Positions 52,287-64,000 of a stretch of 64,000 nucleotides of DNA are shown here, in pieces (position 1 is the stretch's first letter; every line of letters begins with the position of its first letter). The translations under genes and the position numbers were made by a program. The notes below the pieces were generated by a model that saw only the letters and a list, made by a program, of their open reading frames with translations, was not told where the DNA came from and ran no database searches. Origin of the DNA: Lobosporangium transversale (lineage: Eukaryota; Mortierellomycota; Mortierellomycetes; Mortierellales; Mortierellaceae); NCBI RefSeq assembly GCF_002105155.1, contig NW_019029005.1, positions 124,001-188,000 of the forward strand, written 5' to 3'.

Positions 52287-53640
52287 AACGAATAAATAAG
52301 TCTATCATAAAACAACAACTGGTCAAATGCAGAGAAAAGGTGAATAGAATATAACAAACACTAGTACGAAAAGTACGTTGTATTAATATACTTCCTACAA
52401 ACAAAAAAAAAAAAGAAAATTTGAGTCAAGGTCCTTTGGCTATGAGAGACCAGGTTGAGAACCATGTTCTACTTGACATACTAACGCGCCACACAGCCCT
52501 CTTGCCATTAACGAGGAATCCGTGATCCATGCAATAGCAGCCTTCTCAAAATCCTGAAAACACACTGTTTGAGCCAGTAGGACACTCCAATGCAGTTGTT
52601 AAGACCTTAATTATGATTAAAAGGAATTAAATAAACCAAATCGAATATGACTATCTCCTTTCTTTGGCTAGTCAAGAGACAAAGTAAATCGTAAAATGAA
52701 ATTAGATTTTTTTATTTTAAAAGAATAGAAGCAATATTCTGTAATTTTTTTCTACGTCATTCACTCGTAGTATGTCATTGAATCGTTGCTGGCCGAGTTT
52801 GTGTTGCTCAGTCAACCGCGTATAATGCTCAATCTGTAGTCAAGAATGGGCTAAGGCTTGTCGCGCATCCAATTCATCTAAGGACTGTCTTGCCTTTTTT
52901 CTTGACCCCTCTTCGATTCAGGAACAAGAGGTACCTTGCTTGGGAATAGAATTGGAGTTCTCTCTACGCATACAAAGGAGGGATCTATTGGACCAATCAC
53001 CATTTGTGTTTGTACATTCTTCCTCCTCAGATCCGGCTGCAAGCAACTTTTCCATTTCATCTTCGTCATAAGCCCTCTTTGTTTTTAATAGTCGGGGTGC
53101 TGGCGGTGGCTGAAGAAAAATACTTTTTTCAAATGTCTTTTTATACTTTTACTCTTTTACTAATGTAACATTTTCTCCTGTTTTTTCGCTAGACACTGTT
53201 CTACTAGTAAAAAATATTCTCTCATATTGCTTGTTCTTCTAATATATGATGAACAGATGTTATTGATTTTTCCAACCTGATGGTTTTTCTTTCCTTCACA
53301 GAAAATTAGGTAATTTTTTTTGCATTTCCTATAAATTTAATTTTATTTAATGCATGCTTTTCATTTAAAAATAAATATTCAAAGCTTGATCAATAATAGG
53401 TTGCTTGTCCAGAATGTTCTCCTATCAAAAATATCCGCCGTGTCCCTTTGGTTGTTTTGTTTACTCACCAATTTCCGTCGGTTATGGATCTAATTTAACT
53501 TCATGTTTCGCCATCCTATCTAAAATAGTTGTTTTCTTACCATGCATGAATATTTAGCCTTTCGCCGTTCTCCTATCGCTAATGAGTCATCTCTCCTCCA
53601 TAGGGTCGATTGTTTTAGTCTCATGATTAATCCAAAGGAA
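52287..53640. other. spacer with a small minus-strand remnant
   Basis: AT-rich DNA. Around 52,860-53,110 the minus strand has protein-like pieces in two frames (PPPAPRLLKTKRAYDEDEME, KLLAAGSEEEECTNTN) that look like an acidic linker of a lost accessory gene. No other gene seen. Confidence 0.3.
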
Positions 53641-53654
53641 AAAGAGATGGTATG

Positions 53655-54340
53655 TATTCTTACCCTCGTGACAGAAAAATGGGCCACAAAAGACGCCGAG
53701 ATTTGGATGAAGAAGAAAGGACGAGAAGACCCAAAAGACGACTTGATTGTGGAGGAGGTGAATCGGAAACAGAGAGTAAAAATGACAGTGGTGCAGAAGG
53801 CATTAGTTCGGACGAAGGCATCATCGAACAAGAGAAGGATGAAGTGACTTTTTCCGACGATGCAGATCCACCCTTCATTTTAACAAGACTCGAACTGGAA
53901 GAGATAGAAGAGGAGCAAGAGTGCTTAGAGATCAGCAATTCCTTAAAAACATATTGACGGTATTGAGAGCAGATGGATAAAACAGACAAACCGTCTCGAC
54001 ATGAAGGCAAAGATGTTGCGGTTGCTCTGGCAAAAAAAAGTGGAAGAAAGAATAAGGCAAAACTGAAGAAAGAACGGTGTGAAGTTTCCGAAAAGTATTT
54101 TCAAGAGAAACTTATTGTATCACTGGAAGTTAGAGAAAGGACAAGAACTTTTCGAACGGACAATTAAAGAAATAGCAGAAGAGATAATTAAGGAGTATAG
54201 TGATATTATAGAGTTCGGAAAAAATATTTCACAAAAGTATCATTTACATCGTTATAGTACATGTATAATTTCATTTCAAATGGTAAACTTTGTATTAACC
54301 TTAAATGTAGACGCGTCTAAAAAGCCCCTTAACGTTTAGT
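53655..54340 (+). pseudogene. acidic accessory protein, two exons, broken
   Basis: Frame 53,652-53,957 is basic then strongly acidic (KRRRDLDEEERTRRPKRRLD; GAEGISSDEGIIEQEKDEVT; LELEEIEEEQECLEIS). After a shift near 53,957 a second part, SIFKRNLLYHWKLEKGQELF and TIKEIAEEIIKEYSDIIEFG (54,079-54,240), is helical. The order of basic/acidic linker then globular domain resembles the gene in the inverted-repeat arms at 59.1-61.6 kb, although the sequence is different. No family named and no start located. Confidence 0.35.
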
Positions 54341-54684
54341 ACTAGAATTCTGCTCTACATGGATGATGGGAGAACGAACATAAAAGGATCAAAAAGCAAC
54401 GTCTCTATGAACGCTTGGCTGCCACAAGCCAGTTATTATTAACCCTTTGGGAAATTTTCTCCTCCCTTTTTCCCAATAAGGTTTTAATAAACGGGAAATA
54501 TAAAAGGCGAGATTGCAAAAGAAAAGAAAAAAAACAGACAGCAAAAAATTTCTCCCTTCTATCCCTTTTATCCAAACATAAGTTGAGTATTAACATCAGT
54601 ATAGAAGATATAGGTTTCCGAGTGTAAAATATAAAAATATAGAAATAAAAGAAATAAATATCGATTTTTTATTCAACGGGTTTT

Positions 54685-55440
54685 TCATGAATGTCTTGCC
54701 AATGTTCTTTTAGAACGCCGTAGTCGTTTTTTACTCTCGGCAGTATTGTCATTCTCACTGTCATGATCGAGTCGATTCATTTCTGTTGATTCGAAAAGCT
54801 TTGCCAAAGATTCAAAATTGTCAAACAACTTATGAATGTTCTCAAGCTTTGTCAATGTCACGAGCCCATGCTATGAACCTTTTTTTGACATTTGCTCTTG
54901 CCATTATGAAGCTTTCGAGTCGGCAAACGCTGGTGCAGGAGAGTGCAGATACATCAATGAGGGCAGAAAGTGGTTTTCCATCAAGTAGACAAAAAGAGTG
55001 AACGCCTTATTTTTGGGGTCTGCGTTTTTGTCGGAGGATTTTTTCCAACATATTTCAAGATATCCATAGAGTATGAGGAAATAAAGGATGAGAATTGAAA
55101 GTTTTTGTTTCGTTTTATTTGAAAAGGGGTTTATTTAAAATAATAACAAAGAACTACTGTTCTTGTTCGCTATTTATCATGACATGGCGATTGAACTTCT
55201 TCTCTATTTAATCTAAAAAAAAAAAAAAAAAAAAAAGAAGAATCTATTAACTCATTAAAACAACAAATAAAGGATGTCATACCTCTTTTCAAGAGCGTCT
55301 ATCCTTTCACAAAGCATTTAATTACTGCCTCATGTTTTTCAACAATATCCTGTAATGAATGGCCATCTGAACATGTATCGGCATTCGAGGCTGGAGGGAC
55401 CGGCGGAGCATTATTTTCGGCAACTTTTACAGGTCGTCAC
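54685..55440 (-). pseudogene. coiled-coil accessory protein, C-terminal part readable
   Basis: Minus strand: NAPPVPPASNADTCSDGHSL and DIVEKHEAVIK (55,430-55,320), then after a spacer RANVKKRFIAWARDIDKA, ENIHKLFDNFESLAKLFEST and MNRLDHDSENDNTAESKKRL, ending RRSKRTLARHS with TGA at 54,685-54,687. Helical, acidic then basic C-terminus. At least two frame changes. Not recognised; it faces the plus-strand remnant at 53.7-54.3 kb. Confidence 0.35.
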
Positions 55441-55510
55441 AGATGTACGGATGAAAAAAAGAAAAAAAAAAATACAGGGTGAGAAAGGCCATGTCTGACA
55501 TGGGATCACG

Positions 55511-56065
55511 ATGAATGAGGAAAGGTTCAGTTTGTATTTTCTAACTCGATCTCAACCAGGATGGATAAGTGATAACGATTTAAATGATCATGATATTCAC
55601 GAAGTAATTTTTCTTCACCTTTTTTCTTTTTTCCACGAGTCCTTTGGCACAAAAGAAAAAAATGTATTTGTTGGATTCACTCATTGTGGAAAGATAAAAA
55701 GAAATATGAAAGAATGGTCAAGAGGAAAGAGACAAAGAACAAAACCAACACGCAGCGAGGGAGATGAGACACAAGAGAATGGAAGAAAACACAAGAAAAA
55801 GGAAGAGACACAAACCAAAAAAATAAATCTGAGCATGCAGGGGAAGAGACACGGGCCATTTTTTGGCAGACGTCGATTACGCCTTATCAGCGGCCCAATC
55901 GATGTGTCAATAAGTGGGCCAAATACCTTAAAGTTGAAGCCAAAGATAAAAATATTTGGTGTACGTGTTTCTACTTTCAAATGTGGAAGGCTGTACATGG
56001 CTAACGTCACTTTTCTGAGCCCATGTAGCCCAGTTGCTGTAATGAAGCCCGGATGGCGCATTTAA
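55511..56065 (+). CDS. hypothetical ORF, 184 codons
   Basis: Uninterrupted frame from ATG 55,511 (MNEERFSLYFLTRSQPGWIS), with a Lys/Arg/Glu-rich middle (KRQRTKPTRSEGDETQENGR) and a C-terminus LKLKPKIKIFGVRVSTFKCG. No domain recognised. The opposite strand is also open for 126 codons, which lowers confidence. It may be an exon of an accessory gene or chance. Sequence beyond it to 56,780 holds only short unplaced frames. Confidence 0.25.
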   Translation: MNEERFSLYFLTRSQPGWISDNDLNDHDIHEVIFLHLFSFFHESFGTKEKNVFVGFTHCGKIKRNMKEWSRGKRQRTKPTRSEGDETQENGRKHKKKEETQTKKINLSMQGKRHGPFFGRRRLRLISGPIDVSISGPNTLKLKPKIKIFGVRVSTFKCGRLYMANVTFLSPCSPVAVMKPGWRI

Positions 56066-56783
56066 AGTGAGTTTAATGATCTGATATCTTTTTCAGAACA
56101 AATTAATGCAGCCAAGTTTCGCGGTAAATGCCTTGCGCTTCAGTATCATGATTCGATTCGTATTTTCAGTTGTCATGAAGAAAGTTTCAGTCTTCTCTTT
56201 ATACTACCCTTTGTGTCCATAGCACTCTCAAGCTCATTTCTCGTATCAAAAAGTTCGAGCTCGTATTGTGTGAACCTGGTAATCAATGCCAATTTATGTC
56301 GTTTCAGGCTACCAGGCCCGCTTATTCATAAAAAGGCAGCAACTATTTATTATTATTCTACATAGTTCTTCAGATTGGGTGGATGCTACTACGTTGAATG
56401 GTGTTTACGTTATAGAAGATATTATGTCCTTACGACAAATTTGGTAGAACATGCTCCGCATGCATCGACATTTGTTGCTGAATAGATATCATTTGCCCAA
56501 AAATAGGTCCCGCAATAAGGCTCGTGACGTGACAGCCAGGTTACCCAACTCGACCCGAAGCCTTTCTGACTAATATACAAATATAGATTAAGGTATAGAT
56601 ACATAATGTAAACTGTTTATCATTAATGAAGAGAGAGTGTTTTAATACAATCAATGCGAAATATACAAAGCAACAGCTATTTAAACAGATCTGCAAAATT
56701 ACAAGCCGATATCAAAAAATATGAGGGGGCGTTTTGGATGTTCCTTACAATGTTGGATAAAAAAAAAAAAAATAGAATTGCTG

Positions 56784-58015
56784 TTAGACAGTCAATAGCT
56801 CATTGTCAATTCTTTGAGTATTGCCACTCCTGTCCTTCCAGCGAGCACTCATCCGCACTGTATTAAAATCTCTATCGTGCCAGAAATGCACCAAATTCAC
56901 CCCTTGCTCCAGTTCCGCGTCGGTTTGCCAGTGTGGGTGCTCAAAATAGTCGTCCTCACGGGTAAAATGAACAACCCAAGCTTCTTCTGCTGAGAGTAAG
57001 CGTCTGTAAGTTGGCGTCTTGCTGATATGGTCTTTAATAGAAGTTTGACTCCCTGTAGCCAAAAGCTCGATAACAACCGTCGGCTCTCCGGCTCTCCTGC
57101 TTTCTTGATGACAATATCACTATATTTGTGGTCCTCAAGCTCACGGAGGTGCCACTGACCAATGATCTCATATTCTTCTGCTTTGTTTAGCCAGTTGGTG
57201 AGAACCCTCATCAATTCCGTGTCATAGACGCTCTCTCGAGGGACACTGACATTGCAGTTGCCCATAACCTTAACTGTTTCCCCCGATCCTTTGTATGATC
57301 GACTTCCCGCCTGCATAATCAAGTTTTTATCGAAAAATCGAAGAGCAATCTTCATAGTCTCCAGAATATCCAATAATTCTCCTTGGCTTTCCTTTGGGGG
57401 TGACTCCGAAGGAGCGTGGGGATATTTTGATGGGATAATATATCTCCTCACAAACGAGTCAATGAATGCTGAGGCCATACAGTAGTTACTGCCACCAAGA
57501 CTTATCAGCACCCCTTCTGCAGTTAGGAAATCTGCTAATTTCCGTTGCTCCATGTCTGAGATAGATTTATCGCCGAGATATCCAATAAAACGTGTTCGGA
57601 GAAGATTAACAGCATCTGTAGCTGATTCAGTCAATAATGAATCGGTCATCCTTCTGAAAGTATGGTACGAAAGCATCCTCTCATTCTGATTGTCTGTGGA
57701 GAAGTCCTGCCATGTATCGTAATCGAGACAATTCGTCGAGTCGTTGACTTTCGAGCGAAGATTCTCATGAATGGAGCGTCCACAAAGACAAATCATTCCT
57801 GGATGACTATTGACATTGAGCACAATTCATTGTATTAGAATGGCACATCAACTCGTGGAGATGAGCATTGCTAACTCGTGATTTGTAATAGCATTCAAAA
57901 TTCTCCTGTTCACGTCATGCTTCGCAGTGTCAACATAATAGACTGATTTTATATCAATGAATCGGATCGCTCCATTAACAGTCCATCTCTTCTTTTTCAA
58001 AACTGGCGATACTAG

Positions 58016-58049
<34 letters not shown>

Positions 58050-58640
58050 AGCAGGACCTGTCAGAAGAGAAAAATAAAGAATCGGTTTCCAATCCTTAAG
58101 GGAGAATTAGCTTACATAGGCCATATAGGTCATCGGCCCTCCTTTTTGTCTCCGAGTCTGTTGGTAAAGCAAGCAATGATAGAAATTGGCAAGAAAAAAA
58201 GAAAAAGAAAAAGCATCAGAGGTAGCCATCAAGCACATGTGCGGTGATTAACCTTTTGAAAAAAGTAGAGAACAATTAAACAAATGAGTCTTACTCGAAG
58301 TGGAAGTAGACGGATCTATACCAAAACCAAAAATAAAAAAAGATGGATCATTAGACATAATCAATGATTACAACAAGCGTCACCACATGGCAAGTAATTA
58401 AATGCTTGCATGCCGCAGTAACAGGCACAATTAGAATTTAACGGCTTCTTACCTGCCGATGGCCGCTAAACAATGACGTGTATGGTTTTCTTGGGTGGAG
58501 TTGGTCCAAAGACGTCAGAGATCTCGCTTGTTGAGTCTTCAAGTTCCTCCAGCTTCTTCTTTGACTCCTCTTCGGCAGTCAGATTGTTAAGCGCGATTTG
58601 TCAATTTTACACACATCCGATACATCCAGATAACACTCAT
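56784..58640 (-). pseudogene. Crinkler-type (CRN) gene with nuclease-like C-terminal domain
   Basis: Two readable parts on the minus strand. The exon 58,455-58,590 ends in an acidic helix then PPKKTIHVIV..RP, the closing motif of the Crinkler N-terminal (ubiquitin-like) domain, directly followed by a GTAAGA donor at 58,456. An in-frame TAG (58,466-58,468) interrupts the motif between V and R. The C-terminal part (57,823-56,784) is a long frame of about 255 codons that shifts near 57,090; after it come YRRLLSAEEAWVVHFTREDD and NLVHFWHDRDFNTVRMSARW. D..VI..(shift)..VIELLAT followed by W-x-V-H-F resembles the PD-(D/E)XK nuclease-like tail found in fungal Crinkler proteins. Family knowledge: CRN proteins are modular and often secreted or nuclear-acting. 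No start or translocation segment was located. Linker 57,824-58,450 contains introns and a 31-nt A run. Confidence 0.6.
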
Positions 58641-58796
58641 CCATCCATCTGAGCTGCTTTTTCACCTTATCTTTCAAGTTGTGTTCATTTTATCTGAGGA
58701 TTTTGTCTTTTATTGACGAGAGTACTTTTTTGACCGCAATCCTCCTTTTTACTCATGCTAACACGCGCGTTCGCACTGTTATTAATCATTTTCTAG

Positions 58797-58802
<6 letters not shown>

Positions 58803-58832
<30 letters not shown>
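58803..58832 (+). repeat. (TC)n microsatellite
   Basis: About 15 TC units followed by tgtc. Confidence 0.9.
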
Positions 58833-58835
<3 letters not shown>

Positions 58836-58898
58836 ATTTTATATTAAGGCAAGTTTCATCTTTTATTGTATGACTCAAATTAGCTTGTAGACAAATTG

Positions 58899-58960
58899 CA
58901 GTCGCGGCTCTATGAGCTGCACACGGATTTAGTTCGCGGTCCGTCAGCCAGGTCGACTGT
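58899..58960. repeat. 62-bp repeat, copy 1
   Basis: Begins cagtcgcggctctatgagct and ends gactgt. It matches 59,004-59,065 with about five substitutions and no gap. The ends are inverted (cagtc/gactg), and gctc-tat-gagc can pair as a small hairpin. Confidence 0.85.
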
Positions 58961-59003
58961 GTCTATTTTAGTTTAAATTTGGTCATTTATTTTGTTGTAA
59001 ATA

Positions 59004-59065
59004 CAGTCGCGGCTCTATGAGCTGCACACAGATTTAGCTCGCGGTCTGTCAGCCAGGCTGACTGT
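59004..59065. repeat. 62-bp repeat, copy 2
   Basis: Same orientation as copy 1, 43 bp downstream. Here the 3' half contains the perfect hairpin gtcagcc-a-ggctgac, which in copy 1 is changed to gtcagcc-a-ggtcgac. Located about 80 bp before the start of the gene that enters the inverted repeat. Confidence 0.85.
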
Positions 59066-59148
59066 AACAACGTTATCCTTAAGAAGCTTGTTTCTTTCTA
59101 AATTGAATTGTACTGACGAAAAGTTCATTCCATTCTTGTAATTTCGAT

Positions 59149-61635
<2,487 letters not shown>

Positions 61636-61770
61636 CACTCAGTGTGTATGCATGGAAACATGTGTCAAAAGCGTGTTTCGCCCAGGCTCGTTTTTCAAAG
61701 CAACATTGTGTCAATTTCTGTAGCACGCATGGGTTTCGACTGGTCACATCATGGAGAGGATAAAATTTTG
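61636..61770. other. 135-bp loop of the inverted repeat
   Basis: Unique sequence between the two arms, bounded by the T run of the left arm and the A run of the right arm. It opens short frames on both strands but contains no recognised feature and is not itself palindromic. Confidence 0.8.
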
Positions 61771-61849
61771 AAAAAAAAAAAAAAAAAAAAATGGTGGGCC
61801 AGGATGCTGAAATCATATTATGACTGCAACAAGTTACGCCAAGAGACTT

Positions 61850-63617
61850 TTGGCTCCAGCATAGCATTCGAGAGGTTAATACGACCTTCTTTCTTCTTAC
61901 GACTTGTAAACCGCTTTTCTGCCAACTCGTATTCTGCCATTAGATGCATGGTTGATGTCTATATCCAGAGAAGTTCATGCCATTAATAAAGTCGCTTCCT
62001 CATCAGATACAACAACTAAGTGAAAACATACCCGGAATAATAACAGATCATGAATGGCAAATATAGAGTTTGATAAGGAGCTAATTTTAGCATGTAGCCT
62101 GTTTGACTCCATCTTCACAAGAATCGTAACATTGTCCCCTGCTGCACCCCAGCAAAGGCTTAACCATTGGATGCACGGACCTAATGAAATAAGCAATTTG
62201 TTAATGCCTGTAATAAAAACTGTTAAAACGTGCTACAGTGCTAGCATTATTACCTCCAATTATTAGACCTGATACAATGGCTTTTCTCAGCTCGTTTGCT
62301 CCACCCACCTCCATGGACCGACCAATGAGTATATCGTGAAGCTGTCTTGGAAGTTTAAACTTGCTCTCTGAAATATACTTGTTGTTTTGGGGGCACCAAG
62401 CCTTTGCTGCTTCTGCTACAGCCCAATCAGTTTCAGGTAGTCTCACATCCCTCCATATAAGGTCAGAACGAGTACCAAACTTTTTGTGTGTAGAAGTGGA
62501 TTCCCGATCTTTATTTCTTCTCACGGAAGAATCAATGATAGTCTTTTCTCCTGGAATCACAAAACATCCAGGTATATCCTTAGCTAAACTGGTGCATACG
62601 CCCCATGCAGATTTCATCCACCAATGCTCTGACAACTTATCATGCAAAGTGAACGGTGAAGGGTTGTTCATTTCGTATATGCTTAGCCTGTAAAATTAAA
62701 AAAAAAAAAAAATGGAGGTTCAATAGCAACATCCAAAAAATAAATCAAAAACAGGGTATTGCGACTTACCAGTTATAGAGACATTCGTGAATTAAACGAC
62801 ATTCGACATGCTGGGGGCGCTTTTCCAACAGTCTTTCAAGATCCTTGGCTGTAGAAACGGAATCAAATATTTTAGAATATTCCAACGCTTCTTTAGAAAG
62901 AAGGAGTATATGGGATGCTGTTGACGATTTCATTCCATTCCTCCTTGGAAAAAAGTGATCGGGTTTTGTTGTCGCTTAAATCGATCATGAAAGACTGGAT
63001 TGGACTGTTAAGAGTTAGTCGATTGAATAATTACGACAAGAAAAAAAAATGCTTGCTAAAGAAAGATGAGGGGTCAAACCTATAACCAAAATTACTTACT
63101 GGAGGTCATTCATCTCCATCCCCGCCCTGTAAAGAACGTTTTCAACAATCTTTCCCGATTTGAGCTGCCACTTATTCTTCAGATCAGAATAGCGTTCTCC
63201 AAATGAAATTCTCCTATTATCATCGAACTGTCCAAATTTGATTAATATCATCAAAATTAATTGTCTTGGGTCACTTCAATGCTATTGACATCTTACATTG
63301 TTGGGATTTTTTGTTTCTTTCCAGGCGGAGGATGTATGAACTCAGAGTCTTGCACATTACTTTTTCTAGTTTCATATCCAAGACTATCTTCAAAGACTTC
63401 ATCATTACTGTCACAGGAAAGATCATCAACTTCGAACTTCTGTGTTGTTTCATTGTCGAAAATTGTTGTACTCTCTTCGTTTTCCTGGTCCTCTTCATTC
63501 TCAATCTCCTCTATTGTCCGTTTCCGATGAACACCTAGCATCAGATATTTGAAATTAAATTAATGGCAACCCACAACATATTAACAATAATTCAACAACA
63601 GCAGCAATAATAATAAC

Positions 63618-63701
<84 letters not shown>

Positions 63702-64000
63702 TAATAATAATAATAATTGGTTCTAGTTTGTCCTCATCATTTATACAAACCTTTGTTTGATCCTGTTTAGTTGACGTTAATGTTTCTATTATTGGAGGCA
63801 CATGAGTTTTAATGAACAAATATTTAATGAAGACAGCATTTGTCTTTTTTTGAAAAAAAAAAAAAAACTTACCACTGAAGCTTTCAAAGTCATGAATGGC
63901 TTGCTAGAGCCCTGCAGCTCTTGTTAGAACACCTGCTTTTCTTGACGTAACGATGGTGTCAACTCTGGATTCAACTTCACTCCAAAGTAGTTCAAGAGAA
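61850..64000 (-). CDS. uncharacterised accessory gene, copy in right arm (5' end outside window)
   Basis: Same gene as at 59,149-61,600, reading leftward. This copy is more intact. The exon 62,201-62,671 is open for 156 codons, against 102 in the left arm, and continues past AAKAWCPQNN through SKFKLPRQLHDILIGRSMEV with GGANELRKAIVSGLIIGG. The acidic linker exon (63,293-63,541) is also open in the expected frame, with DDLSCDSNDEVFEDSLGYET and EFIHPPPGKK. The first exon lies beyond the window edge. Neither copy can be shown to be functional. Confidence 0.5.
63606..63716 (+). repeat. (AAT)n microsatellite, right arm
   Basis: Interrupted AAT/ATA array, the counterpart of the left-arm (ATT)n run, with a -1 base interruption near 63,661 and an extra A near 63,699. 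Confidence 0.95.

Larger units (their letters stand above)
61771..64000. repeat. long inverted repeat, right arm (truncated by window end)
   Basis: Mirror copy of the left arm, beginning with a 21-nt A run then tggtgggccaggatgctg. At 64,000 it is still matching the left arm (position 59,413), so the repeat continues past the window. Confidence 0.95.

Overview
The window is nuclear DNA from a filamentous fungus of an early-diverging lineage, probably Mucoromycota and perhaps Mortierellomycotina. The lineage is inferred from the gene set: fungal ATP synthase beta, Bfr1, MED6, TFIIF-alpha, Hap5, a PX/PH phospholipase D and a Crinkler-type gene. The genes have many short spliceosomal introns (GTAAGT/GTATGT donors, TAG acceptors). 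Homopolymer A/T tracts of 15-37 nt occur throughout, mostly in introns and intergenic DNA.

Positions 1 to about 44,500 are a dense housekeeping segment. In order: eL18 (RPL18, minus, cut by the left edge), Bfr1 (minus), ATP synthase beta (ATP2, plus), a large F-box-like/ankyrin-like protein (minus), a short-chain dehydrogenase (plus), a secreted GPI-type cell-wall protein (minus), TFIIF alpha (TFG1, minus), a universal stress protein (minus), an acidic protein with a NET-like module (plus), a CNNM/Mam3-type membrane protein (plus), MED6 (minus), an unrecognised protein (plus), phospholipase D (minus) and the CCAAT-binding subunit Hap5/NF-YC (plus). Three genes (MED6, TFG1, HAP5) belong to RNA polymerase II transcription. 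Several pairs are closely convergent (146-158 bp), and MED6 shares a 153-bp divergent promoter with its neighbour.

Positions 44,500 to 64,000 look like an accessory, repeat-rich compartment. It holds two minisatellites, remnants of lineage-specific gene families, a truncated second copy of a hAT-like MITE whose complete copy lies at 22.3 kb, a Crinkler-type gene with a nuclease-like C-terminus, a pair of 62-bp repeats, and a long inverted repeat. The inverted repeat has arms of at least 2.2 kb and a 135-bp loop. Each arm carries the same uncharacterised gene, and the right arm runs off the window.

Nearly every conserved gene carries single-base frameshifts, mostly missing bases in short homopolymers. 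They hit single-copy essential genes such as ATP2, eL18, MED6 and TFG1, so I read them mainly as uncorrected long-read errors rather than biology. CDS coordinates therefore span the whole inferred gene including introns, and the reading frame changes inside them. No rRNA, tRNA or CRISPR array was recognised.
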